The notes under the pieces are model-generated. The model had not been told where the DNA came from. It did not search any database and was given only the letters and a program-made list of their open reading frames with translations. Source: Mycobacterium sp. URHD0025 (GTDB lineage Bacteria; Actinomycetota; Actinomycetes; Mycobacteriales; Mycobacteriaceae). Taken from it: a stretch of DNA of 64,000 bases. This document shows positions 1-7,846 of the stretch, piece by piece; the stretch's first letter is position 1, and each line of letters begins with the position of its first letter. The stretch is taken from positions 293,668-357,667 of the forward strand of contig NZ_AUEQ01000010.1 of NCBI RefSeq assembly GCF_000426065.1. The letters run 5' to 3'. The translations under genes were made by a program, and so were the position numbers.

Positions 1-2
1 CC

Positions 3-1163
3 GCCACGCCCATTTACGACGGGGGCGCGCTGGCCCGCCGCGGTTGTGTGTTCGTTTCGGTCAACTACCGCCTCGGCATGCTGGGGTGTGTCGAGCTCTC
101 GTCGTTGGCGACGCCCGAGCATCCGATCGACGACAACCTGTTCCTGCGTGATCTGGTGTTGGCGCTGCGCTGGGTTCGCGACAACATCGCCGTGTTCGGC
201 GGGGATCCCGACAACGTGACGATCTTCGGCGAGAGTGCCGGTGCGCACGCGGTCGCCACCCTGCTCGCGGTGCCCGATGCCGAAGGGCTGTTCGCCCGGG
301 TGATCTCCGAGAGCCCGGCCAGCGGGATGGTCAGCTCTGCGGATGCCGCCGCCCGTATCGCAGGTCAGCTCGCCGAATTGGTCGGTCCCGGTGGGGGATC
401 GGCGGCGGCAGCGCTGATGTCCGCGCGTCCGGCCGAGCTGGGCCGGGCCCTGGAAAAACAGATCATGCGCGGTCAGACGGACATTCCCGGCGCGTTTCCC
501 GTCGGGCCGACCTTCGGCACCGATTACCTGCCGGTCGATCCGGTCACGGCCATGTCCGAGGGCTCCGCACACCGGGTGCCGTTGATCGTCGGCAACAACG
601 CCGACGAGGGGCGGCTGTTCACCCGGTTCCTGCAGTTGCTGCCGACCAACGAGCCGATGATCGAAAAGCTGTTCGCCCGTACCGATCCCGAGGAGCGCCG
701 CCGGATCGTGGCGGCCTATCCGGACTATCCGAGCAGCGCGGCCTGCGTGCGGCTGGGTGGGGACTTCGCCTTCGCCTCGGCCACCTGGCAGATCGCCGAG
801 GCGCACAGCCGCCACGCGCCCACCTACGTGTACCGCTACGACTACGCGCCGCGGACCCTGCACTGGGCCGGGCTCGGTGCGACGCACGCGATGGAGCTGC
901 TGGCGGTGTTCGACACGTACCACACGACATACGGCGCGCTGCTGACCGCGGTGGGCGACCGCGGTTCGGCCCGGCGGGTCAGCCGTGACGTCCAGAGGCG
1001 CTGGCGTGAGTTCACCCGGACCGGTGAGCCGGGACCGGGCTGGCCGGCCTACGACCGCGACGACCGGGCGGTGTTCGTGTTCGACCGCCGCCCGCGCGTC
1101 GAGTACGACCCCCGGGCGACGCGGCGCAAGGCATGGGAAGGGTTCACCCTCGCCGAGCGCTGA
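3..1163 (+). CDS. Carboxylesterase type B family protein (5' end outside window)
   Basis: Serine hydrolase of the carboxylesterase/para-nitrobenzyl esterase family, which cleaves carboxylic esters. The frame is open to the left edge (it reads ..YDGGALARRG.. before the first GTG at 48), so the gene begins upstream and perhaps a quarter of the usual 490-510 residues is missing. Seen: the oxyanion region before VNYRLG, the nucleophile elbow GESAGAH with the catalytic Ser, an acidic residue in NNADEG and the catalytic His in GATHAMELL. It is followed 56 bases later by an amine oxidase on the same strand. The physiological ester is not evident. Confidence 0.9.
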   Translation, partial: ATPIYDGGALARRGCVFVSVNYRLGMLGCVELSSLATPEHPIDDNLFLRDLVLALRWVRDNIAVFGGDPDNVTIFGESAGAHAVATLLAVPDAEGLFARVISESPASGMVSSADAAARIAGQLAELVGPGGGSAAAALMSARPAELGRALEKQIMRGQTDIPGAFPVGPTFGTDYLPVDPVTAMSEGSAHRVPLIVGNNADEGRLFTRFLQLLPTNEPMIEKLFARTDPEERRRIVAAYPDYPSSAACVRLGGDFAFASATWQIAEAHSRHAPTYVYRYDYAPRTLHWAGLGATHAMELLAVFDTYHTTYGALLTAVGDRGSARRVSRDVQRRWREFTRTGEPGPGWPAYDRDDRAVFVFDRRPRVEYDPRATRRKAWEGFTLAER

Positions 1164-1219
1164 GTTCGTCGCCGGCACTCTGGGCGATTTGCTGCAGGGA
1201 AACGCCGAGATGTGGTTGC

Positions 1220-3178
1220 GTGTTTGGCGTGGACTATCCCCTGGACCCCCTGTCCGCCGACGAGTTTCGCGCGGTGGCAGCGATATTGCGGAGTGAGCAC
1301 GGGGTCGGGGAGGGCTGGCGCATCGCCTCGGTGGAACTCGTGGAGCCGACCAAGACCGAACTGGCCGCCTTCGACGGCGGCGGCGCGACACCGCCCAGGC
1401 GGGCTGCCGTGATCTGCCTCGAGCGGGCGGCGAACGCCACCTACAAGGGTGTGGTGTCGCTGACCGACGACCGGGTCGAGGCTTTCGACCACATCCCGGG
1501 CGTGCAGGCCAACTTCACCGTCGACGAGTTCGTCGAATGTGACCAGGTACTGCGCCGCAATCCCGACGTGATCGCCGCGCTCGCCAAACGCGGCATCACC
1601 GATCTGGACAACGTCTTCATGGATACCTGGACCTATGGGGACGCGGTCGCGCCGCCGGAGTACCGCGACCGGCGGATCGGCTGGTCGGACACCTGGTACA
1701 AGCAGGCCGCCGGGGCCAATCCCTACGCCCACCCGGTCAGTGGTCTGCACTGCGTGATCGACATCAACACCATGGAGGTGCTGCGCGTCGAAGATGACTG
1801 CAGCGACGATACGCCTCCCGAAATGCCCTCTGTGATGGGCGAATACGTGCCGCATCACATCCCGGAGCGGATCAGGGCGGCGTCGCGCCGGGAACCACTC
1901 AAGCCCTTGGACATCACTCAGCCCGAGGGGCCGTCCTTCACCTTGGACGGCAATCTGCTGCAGTGGCAGAACTGGTCCTTGCGGGTCGGTTTCAACCACC
2001 GCGAGGGCATGACGCTGCACACGGTGCGGTACCGCGACGGTGACACCAATCGTTCTGTGGCGCACCGGATGTCGTTCGCCGAGATGGTGGTTCCCTACCG
2101 GGACTCATCGGTCGACCACTATCGGCGCACCGCTTTCGACATCGGCGAGTGGGGCCTGGGGTTCATGACCACCTCACTCGAGCTCGGCTGTGACTGCCTC
2201 GGTGAGATCCGTTACCTGGATGCGGTTCTGCACAACAGCGCAGGTGAGCCGTACACCATCGCGAACGCGATCTGCATCCACGAGGAAGACAACGCCGTGC
2301 TGTGGAAGCACGTCGACCACGACGCCGGGGCAGAGGTGCGCCGGATGCGCAGGCTCACCCTGTCGTTCCACGTCACCGTCGCGAACTACGAGTACCTGGT
2401 GTACTGGCGGCTCTATCAGGACGGCAACATCGAATGCGAGGTGCGTGCCACCGGAATCATGGTCACCACGCCGGTTCCGACGGGACAGCCCCATCCGAAC
2501 GGCACGCTCGTCGACGAACGCACGTACGCGCCGTTCCATCAGCATTTCCTGATCGCCCGGCTCGACCTGGACATAGACGGAACCGACAACACCGTCTGCA
2601 TGACCGAGTCCTACGCCGAACCGATCAGTCCGGACAATCCCTACGGTCTGTCGCTCGTGGTGCGCAATCAGGCGTTGCGCACGGAACTGGAAGGCCGCCA
2701 AGACGTCAGCTTCGCCACCCAGCGGGCCTGGAAGGTGGTCAACACCAACGTCGTCAACGGCCTGGGCACGCACCCGTCGTACAAGCTGGTGCCCACCGGG
2801 GCCATCCCGGCGATGTTCGACCCGTCGTCCCCGGTGCTGCAACGCGCCAACGTCATCGGGCACACCTTGTGGGTCACCCCGAACCGGCCCGACGAGCGCT
2901 GGCCGGCGGGGGAGTTCGTCAACCAGTCGGCGGCCGACGCCGGGTTGGGTGAGTGGACCAAGGCCGACCGGTCGATCGACAACACCGATGTGGTGCTCTG
3001 GTACGTGTTCGGCATCCACCACATCACCCGCCCGGAGGATTGGCCGGTGATGCCAGTGGACGTGGTGTCGTTCTGGCTCAAGCCTTTCGGCTTCTTCGAC
3101 CGCAACCCGGCGCTGGACGTGGCGGCCACCCCGCCGGACTCCTGCGCACACGGTCATGCCAGGTCGGCACATCATTAG
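1220..3178 (+). CDS. Copper amine oxidase (primary-amine oxidase)
   Basis: Oxidises primary amines to aldehyde, ammonia and H2O2 using copper and a topaquinone made from its own Tyr. Seen: the NYEY motif whose first Tyr becomes topaquinone, the copper ligands HQH about 50 residues later and a third His in GIHHITRPEDWP, and the catalytic-base Asp in AFDIGEWG. At 652 residues it matches bacterial enzymes of 640-650. I chose GTG 1220 (VFGVDYPLDPLS); GTG 1229 is also possible. The frame runs back to 1133, but that stretch overlaps the esterase end and looks non-homologous. Such enzymes usually allow growth on amines; the substrate is unknown. Confidence 0.9.
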   Translation: MFGVDYPLDPLSADEFRAVAAILRSEHGVGEGWRIASVELVEPTKTELAAFDGGGATPPRRAAVICLERAANATYKGVVSLTDDRVEAFDHIPGVQANFTVDEFVECDQVLRRNPDVIAALAKRGITDLDNVFMDTWTYGDAVAPPEYRDRRIGWSDTWYKQAAGANPYAHPVSGLHCVIDINTMEVLRVEDDCSDDTPPEMPSVMGEYVPHHIPERIRAASRREPLKPLDITQPEGPSFTLDGNLLQWQNWSLRVGFNHREGMTLHTVRYRDGDTNRSVAHRMSFAEMVVPYRDSSVDHYRRTAFDIGEWGLGFMTTSLELGCDCLGEIRYLDAVLHNSAGEPYTIANAICIHEEDNAVLWKHVDHDAGAEVRRMRRLTLSFHVTVANYEYLVYWRLYQDGNIECEVRATGIMVTTPVPTGQPHPNGTLVDERTYAPFHQHFLIARLDLDIDGTDNTVCMTESYAEPISPDNPYGLSLVVRNQALRTELEGRQDVSFATQRAWKVVNTNVVNGLGTHPSYKLVPTGAIPAMFDPSSPVLQRANVIGHTLWVTPNRPDERWPAGEFVNQSAADAGLGEWTKADRSIDNTDVVLWYVFGIHHITRPEDWPVMPVDVVSFWLKPFGFFDRNPALDVAATPPDSCAHGHARSAHH

Positions 3179-3179
3179 T

Positions 3180-3217
3180 TGACACCTGTCATGTGTGATG
3201 CGGAACACTGCTAGGTT
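3180..3217 (+). promoter_or_regulatory. Leaderless promoter with inverted-repeat operator
   Basis: TAGGTT at 3212-3217 is a TAnnnT -10 six nt before GTG 3224, and no Shine-Dalgarno is present, so the transcript is probably leaderless. Upstream, TGACA-CC-TGTCA at 3180-3191 is a perfect 5+2+5 inverted repeat within TTGACACCTGTCA, in the -35 region, where a TetR-type repressor could bind. A near-identical core occurs at 53822-53837. Confidence 0.55.
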
Positions 3218-3223
3218 GCCTGT

Positions 3224-5218
3224 GTGCAACCGACTGAGACCGCTGTTCTCGACCGCCCCGAAGATCTGACCTCCGATTGGCTGACGGCCGCCCTCGGTGC
3301 CGGTCGGGTCAGTGCCTTCAGTTTCGAGCGGATCGGGACCGGCCAGATGAGCGAGTGCTACCGCGTCTCGCTGAGTTACGCCGACGAGGGGCACGGTCCC
3401 GCGTCGGTGGTGCTGAAGGTGGCGGCCACCGACCCCAACAGCCGACAGACCGGGCTGGCGCTGGGCCTCTATGAGCGCGAGGTCCGGTTCTACGCCGACA
3501 TCGCACCTGCCCTGGCTCCCGGGCCGGTGGCGCCGTGCTATCACGCCGCCTTCGATCCCCAGACCGGTGCCTTCGACCTGTTGCTCGGCGATGCGGTACC
3601 CGCTGTGGTCGGTGATGAGATCCGGGGCGCGACAACGCGACAGGCCACCGTGGCGCTCACCGAATTGGGGCACATGCATGGCTCGACGGCCGGCGCCGAG
3701 GCGCTGAACCGGGCCGAGTGGCTCAACCGCGAGGCGCCGGTCAACCAAGCCCTGATCTCTGGGCTGTACGCGGCCTTCGTCGAGCGCTATGCGGAACTGA
3801 TCACGCCCGAGCAGCGGCAGGTCTGCGAACGACTCGTGGAGAGTTTCGACGCCTACCTCGCCGAGGAAGGCGCGTCCCAGCGGCCGCAGGGCCTGGTGCA
3901 CGGGGACTATCGGTTGGACAACATGCTGTTCGGCGACGAGGGCGCCGAACGTGCGTTGACCGTGGTCGACTGGCAGACCGTCACCAAGGGGCCGGCGTTC
4001 ACCGACGTCGCGTACTTCATCGGTTGCGCGCTGCCCGTCGAGCAGCGCCGCGCCCACTACGACGAGTTGCTGGCCGCCTATCACCAGGCGCTCGGGCCGG
4101 ACACGGCGTTGACACTCGGGCAGGTCCGCGAGGGCGTGCGCCGGCAGAGTTTCTTCGGCGTGATGATGGCGATCATCTCCTCGATGCTGGTGGAGCGCAC
4201 CGACCGTGGGGACCAGATGTTCATGACGATGCTCGACCGGCACTGCAGCCACGTGCTGGACACCAATGCGGTCGATGTCCTTGCGCCGCCTGCGGTTCCG
4301 GAGCCGCTGGTGCCCGCCGCCGACGACGAATACGCGCATACCCCCACTGACGAGGATCTGTGGAACGAGAGCTGGTACTTCGACTTCGTCGACGCCGGCG
4401 CGGGCCTCGGCGGCTGGATCCGCCTGGGCCTCATCCCCAACCAGGACACCGCGTGGATCAACGTGTTGTTCTGCGGTCCGGGGCTGCCGACCGTGGCGCT
4501 CAACGACTTTCACGCACCGGTGGCCGATCCGTCGTCGGTCAAGGGTGAGGGGGTCGAGCTGAACCTGCACCCGGACCAGCCGCTGGAGGTGTACCGCCTG
4601 ACCGCCACGGGCACCGGCGAGGCTTTCGACGACCCGTCGGCATTGCTGCGGGGCGAGTCGGGCGGGGCCGTCTCGGTGACGTTGGACCTGACCTGGCATA
4701 CCGCGGGGATCCCGTACCTGTATCGGATCACGCCGCGCTACGAGATTCCGTGCACGGTGTCGGGAACGGTGATCATCGGCGATCAGACCCACACCATCGA
4801 AGCGGTCGCGGGCCAGCGCGACCATTCGTGGGGTGTGCGGGACTGGTGGTCGATGAACTGGGTGTGGAGTGCCATCCATCTTGACGACGGCACCCATCTG
4901 CACGGCGTCGACATCCGGATCCCGGGGATGCCGCCGATCGGTATCGGCTACACGCAGCGTGCCGGTGAACCGCTTGTCGAACTGCAGAAGGTGACTGCGG
5001 AACACGCCCTCGGCGCCGACGATCTGCCGGTGTCGACGACGCTGACCCTGCAACCCGGCGACATCGAGGCGAGCATCGACATCCAGGGCCACGCCCCGGT
5101 GCTGCTCACGGCGGCGGACGGTCGGGTCAGCCAGTTCCCCCGCGCCTGGGCGAAGGTGCGTACCGCCGACGGGCGCGACGGTGTCGGCTGGCTGGAGTGG
5201 AACCGCAACGTCAGCTGA
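3224..5218 (+). CDS. Phosphotransferase (APH/ecdysteroid-kinase-like) with C-terminal beta-rich domain
   Basis: Residues 1-350 have the aminoglycoside-phosphotransferase/kinase fold: GTGQMSECYR nucleotide loop, VVLKVA with the Lys, the Brenner loop HGDYRLDN and the metal-binding Asp in VVDWQ. Residues 370-664 form a separate domain with several Trp-rich strands (DHSWGVRDWW, MNWVW), resembling the DUF7064/7065 domains seen in actinobacterial lipid or steroid loci. The phosphate acceptor is unknown; antibiotic resistance is not implied, since mycobacteria have many APH-fold proteins near lipid genes. GTG 3224 is favoured by the leaderless -10. The last 8 bases overlap the convergent DUF167 gene. 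Confidence 0.7.
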   Translation: MQPTETAVLDRPEDLTSDWLTAALGAGRVSAFSFERIGTGQMSECYRVSLSYADEGHGPASVVLKVAATDPNSRQTGLALGLYEREVRFYADIAPALAPGPVAPCYHAAFDPQTGAFDLLLGDAVPAVVGDEIRGATTRQATVALTELGHMHGSTAGAEALNRAEWLNREAPVNQALISGLYAAFVERYAELITPEQRQVCERLVESFDAYLAEEGASQRPQGLVHGDYRLDNMLFGDEGAERALTVVDWQTVTKGPAFTDVAYFIGCALPVEQRRAHYDELLAAYHQALGPDTALTLGQVREGVRRQSFFGVMMAIISSMLVERTDRGDQMFMTMLDRHCSHVLDTNAVDVLAPPAVPEPLVPAADDEYAHTPTDEDLWNESWYFDFVDAGAGLGGWIRLGLIPNQDTAWINVLFCGPGLPTVALNDFHAPVADPSSVKGEGVELNLHPDQPLEVYRLTATGTGEAFDDPSALLRGESGGAVSVTLDLTWHTAGIPYLYRITPRYEIPCTVSGTVIIGDQTHTIEAVAGQRDHSWGVRDWWSMNWVWSAIHLDDGTHLHGVDIRIPGMPPIGIGYTQRAGEPLVELQKVTAEHALGADDLPVSTTLTLQPGDIEASIDIQGHAPVLLTAADGRVSQFPRAWAKVRTADGRDGVGWLEWNRNVS

Positions 5219-5435
5219 TACGAAAACGCTTGAGCCGCGCGGTCGCTCCGGAGATCAACTCCACCCGGCTGCGCGGTACCCCGAGGTGTGCGGCAAGCAG
5301 TTTGGTGACCGCGTCATTGGCCTTGCCGTCCACAGCGCGCTCGGGGACATAAATGGTGAGCGAGTCGTCGTCGCCGACCTCGACCAGAGGACCTTTGCGG
5401 CTGCCGGGCTTGACCCGCACGACGACGGTGGTCAT
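5211..5435 (-). CDS. DUF167 (YggU) family protein
   Basis: Small protein of 74 residues with the DUF167 pattern: VVVRVKPGSRK, then DGKAND and the C-terminal SGATARLKRFRI. Family structures are small alpha/beta folds and the role is unsettled. The ATG at 5435 gives the usual family length; upstream in-frame codons show no homology. It reads in the same direction as the thiolase, 71 bases downstream, separated by an inverted-repeat element. Its stop overlaps the end of the phosphotransferase gene. Confidence 0.85.
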   Translation of the reverse strand: MTTVVVRVKPGSRKGPLVEVGDDDSLTIYVPERAVDGKANDAVTKLLAAHLGVPRSRVELISGATARLKRFRIS

Positions 5436-5436
5436 G

Positions 5437-5499
5437 CGCCGAACGTGAAGAAGTGTGCGAATTTTCGCGAAAAACTCGACATCTTGTTCACGTTCGGCG
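5437..5499. repeat. Inverted-repeat element with TTTTCGCG core
   Basis: Perfect 13-bp arms CGCCGAACGTGAA (5437-5449) and TTCACGTTCGGCG (5487-5499) flank a 37-nt loop holding the palindrome TTTTCGCGAAAA (5462-5473). The left arm abuts the DUF167 start codon. An element of the same design lies at 52506-52558. It could fold into a long hairpin acting as terminator or RNA processing site, or be a small dispersed repeat. Confidence 0.75.
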
Positions 5500-5506
5500 T
5501 CGGTGA

Positions 5507-6709
5507 CTAGCGCGCGACGATCACCGAGGAGCCATGGCCGAACAGGCCCTGGTTGGCGGTCACGCCGACCTTCGCGCCCTCGACCTGCCGGCCGGTGGCC
5601 TGCCCCTTGAGCTGCCAGGTCAACTCGCACACCTGCGCGATGGCCTGGGCCGGGATGGCCTCGCCGAAGCAGGCCAGACCGCCCGACGGGTTCACGGGGA
5701 CGCGGCCGCCGATGGTGGTGGCGCCCGAACGCAGCAGCTGCTCACCTTCACCCTTGGCGCACAGGCCCAAGTGCTCGTACCAGTCCAGCTCCAGCGCGGT
5801 GGACAGGTCGTATACCTCGGCCAGGCTGACGTCCTCGGGTCCGATACCGGCCTCGGCGTAGGCGGCGTCGAGGATCTGGTCCTTGAACACCCGCTCCGGC
5901 GCGGCCACCACGGCAGTGGAATCCGTTGCGATATCCGGCAATTCGGGAAGATGCTGCGGGTAGCGCGGAGTCACGGTCGAGACCGCACGCACTGACGGCA
6001 CCCCCTCCAGCGAGCCCAGGTGCTTCTCGGCGAACGACTTGCTCGCGACGATCAGTGCCGCGGCGCCGTCAGAGGTGGCGCAGATGTCGAGCTGGCGCAG
6101 CGGGTCGGACACGACCGGGCTGGCCAGTACGTCCTCGATCGCGGATTCCTTGCGGTAGCGCGCATTCGGATTCTGCAGGCCGTGGCGGGAGTTCTTCACC
6201 TTCACCTGCGCGAAGTCTTCGGCGGTGGCGCCGTAGAGGTCCATCCGGCGCCGGGCCAGCAGCGCGAAGTACACCGGGTTCATGGCGCCGAGCAGGTGGA
6301 AGCGCTGCCAGTCGGGATCGTTCTTGCGCTCACCGCCGACGGGTGCGAAGGCGCCCTTGGGTGTGGTGTCGGCACCGATCACCAGCGCGACATCGCAGAA
6401 CCCGGCCAGGATCTGAGCGCGGGCGCTCTGCAGTGCCTGCGAGCCCGATGCGCAGGCTGCGTAGCTCGACGACACCGGAACGCCGTTCCAGCCCAGCTTC
6501 TGGGCGAACGTGGACCCGGCGATGAAGCCCGGGTAGCCGTTGCGGATCGTGTCGGCTCCGGCGACCAACTGGATCTGACGCCAATCCAGACCGGCCTCGG
6601 CCAGTGCGGCGCGGGCGGCGACGACGCCGTACTCGGTGAAGTCGCGTCCCCACTTGCCCCACGGGTGCATGCCCGCGCCGAGGATGTACAGGGGTTCGGG
6701 AGTGCTCAT
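5507..6709 (-). CDS. Thiolase-fold lipid-transfer protein (Rv1627c-like)
   Basis: Thiolase superfamily member of the SCP-x/steroid side-chain lyase type, 400 residues. Seen: nucleophile region SYAACASGSQAL (active Cys), CATSDGAAAL, and the C-terminal VNPSGGLACFGEAIPA and GHGSSV. Family members act with a DUF35 OB-fold partner on CoA thioesters of steroid or fatty-acid chains. The partner is directly upstream and the two overlap by ATGA (6706-6709), so they are translationally coupled. Position and neighbour match Rv1627c-Rv1628c, which I recall as KstR regulon members. Its substrate is inferred to be a sterol-derived or acyl-CoA intermediate. Confidence 0.85.
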   Translation of the reverse strand: MSTPEPLYILGAGMHPWGKWGRDFTEYGVVAARAALAEAGLDWRQIQLVAGADTIRNGYPGFIAGSTFAQKLGWNGVPVSSSYAACASGSQALQSARAQILAGFCDVALVIGADTTPKGAFAPVGGERKNDPDWQRFHLLGAMNPVYFALLARRRMDLYGATAEDFAQVKVKNSRHGLQNPNARYRKESAIEDVLASPVVSDPLRQLDICATSDGAAALIVASKSFAEKHLGSLEGVPSVRAVSTVTPRYPQHLPELPDIATDSTAVVAAPERVFKDQILDAAYAEAGIGPEDVSLAEVYDLSTALELDWYEHLGLCAKGEGEQLLRSGATTIGGRVPVNPSGGLACFGEAIPAQAIAQVCELTWQLKGQATGRQVEGAKVGVTANQGLFGHGSSVIVAR

Positions 6710-7173
6710 TCCGCTGTTTCCTCCATGCTCCTCGCGTCCGCAACCTTCCAGGCGTGGGTGGTGCGCTCGACGCCCTGGTCGTCGGTGTAGAGCGTCATGG
6801 TGGTCAGCTCCATCTCCATACCGACCTTCAGATCGGCGGCGAGGGTGCCTTCGACAACCTTGCCGAGCACGATCAGGCCTTCGTCGGCCAGTTCGACCGC
6901 GGCGATCGCGAACGGCTCGAACGGGTCGGTCTGCGGGTACGGAACGGGCGGGAGATACCGGTTCTCGGTGTAACTCCACACCTTTCCGCGACGAGACAGC
7001 GCAACCAGGTCCAGGGTGTCGCTGTCACAGGCCGGGTTGGGGCAGTTGTTATCGCGCGGCGGGAACACGTAGGTCGCGCACTGGGTGCACTTGCCGCCGA
7101 TCAGGTGGGTGGCACCGGCGTCGTCGGAGGCGAACCATCCGTCGATCGCGGGTTGCGAAGATGCTGCTGGCAC
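6706..7173 (-). CDS. Zn-ribbon OB-fold protein (DUF35/ChsH2-like, Rv1628c-like)
   Basis: Protein of 155 residues with an N-terminal rubredoxin-like zinc ribbon (CTQC at 29-32, then CPNPAC) and an OB fold (KVWSYTENRYLPP, EPFAIAAVEL, LIVLGKVVEG). DUF35 proteins pair with thiolases or MaoC-type hydratases and bind the acyl-CoA. Start GTG 7173 is set by a leaderless -10, TAGGCT (complement 7180-7185), 6 nt upstream. The KstR-type box at 7206-7219 covers the -35 area. First gene of a two-gene operon with the thiolase. Confidence 0.85.
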   Translation of the reverse strand: MPAASSQPAIDGWFASDDAGATHLIGGKCTQCATYVFPPRDNNCPNPACDSDTLDLVALSRRGKVWSYTENRYLPPVPYPQTDPFEPFAIAAVELADEGLIVLGKVVEGTLAADLKVGMEMELTTMTLYTDDQGVERTTHAWKVADARSMEETAE

Positions 7174-7205
7174 GCGGCCAGCCTAAACGATCAAGACCGC
7201 GAAAC

Positions 7206-7219
7206 TGAAACGTGTTGCA
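7206..7219 (-). promoter_or_regulatory. KstR-type operator
   Basis: TGAAACGTGTTGCA fits the KstR consensus TnnAACnnGTTnnA at all eight defined positions. It lies 32 bases upstream of the DUF35 start and about 20 bases upstream of its -10. KstR is the TetR-family repressor of cholesterol catabolism, released by sterol CoA thioesters. A looser repeat, CGAAACTG (7200-7207) and CAGTTTCG (7218-7225), overlaps it and resembles half-sites of the neighbouring TetR operator. Confidence 0.75.
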
Positions 7220-7244
7220 GTTTCGGCTCCGCGATATCCGATTG

Positions 7245-7271
7245 AAGTGTACGAAACTGTTTCGTACACTT
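7245..7271 (+). promoter_or_regulatory. TetR operator overlapping the leaderless -10
   Basis: Perfect 13+1+13 palindrome: left arm AAGTGTACGAAAC (7245-7257), centre T, right arm GTTTCGTACACTT (7259-7271). The right arm contains TACACT (7265-7270), a TAnnnT -10 six nt before ATG 7277. A dimer bound here would cover the promoter, so the adjacent TetR gene is almost certainly autorepressed. Confidence 0.85.
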
Positions 7272-7276
7272 CCGCC

Positions 7277-7846
7277 ATGGTTCGAGGAATGGAACGCGAG
7301 CAGGCGGTCCTGGCCGCCACGGTCGAGTTGCTGGGTGAACGGGGTTACCCGGCGCTGACCATCGACGCCGTCGCCGCGCGGGCCGGCGCCAGCAAGGCCA
7401 CCATCTACCGCCGGTGGCCGAACAAGGCCCAGCTGGTCCGCGCCGCCCTGGACGCAGCCGACGCGGCACGCAACGCGGCCGTGCCCGATACCGGTGACCT
7501 GCGCGATGACCTGCTGGCGGTGATGGACGCGCTGGCCGCGGAGGTGGCCGAGCCGCTGACCCGGGTGACCGCCGAGCTGGCCACGCTCATGCGGCACGAC
7601 CGGCAGCTGGCCGAGGCCCTGCGCGAACATCTCGACAAAGAAGAGCTCTCGCCCTTCCATGACGCGCTGCAACGGGCCATCGCCCGCGGAGACATCGCGA
7701 CGGACACCGATGTGGAGTTGATCCACGACGTCGCCGAAGCGATGATCCTGCGACAGATCCACCTCGACCTCCCCGTCGACGCGGCGTTCAGTGCACGCCT
7801 GGTCGACGACGTGCTGCTGATGCTGCTCGGAGGTGCCCACGGATGA
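7277..7846 (+). CDS. TetR/AcrR family transcriptional repressor
   Basis: Protein of 189 residues. The N-terminal helix-turn-helix reads AATVELLGERGYPALTIDAVAARAGASKATIYRRWPNKAQLV, followed by an all-helical ligand domain. ATG 7277 lies 6 nt after a -10 buried in the operator, so the mRNA is probably leaderless. The stop overlaps the next ATG (ATGA at 7843-7846), coupling it to a flavin monooxygenase that is the likely regulated target. Inducer unknown, perhaps an aromatic or polyketide-like compound handled by the monooxygenase. Confidence 0.9.
   Translation: MVRGMEREQAVLAATVELLGERGYPALTIDAVAARAGASKATIYRRWPNKAQLVRAALDAADAARNAAVPDTGDLRDDLLAVMDALAAEVAEPLTRVTAELATLMRHDRQLAEALREHLDKEELSPFHDALQRAIARGDIATDTDVELIHDVAEAMILRQIHLDLPVDAAFSARLVDDVLLMLLGGAHG

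Noticed and set aside
3224..4300. Aminoglycoside resistance gene
   Set aside because: The APH fold is present, but the fusion to a beta-rich domain and the lack of resistance-gene context do not support an antibiotic substrate.
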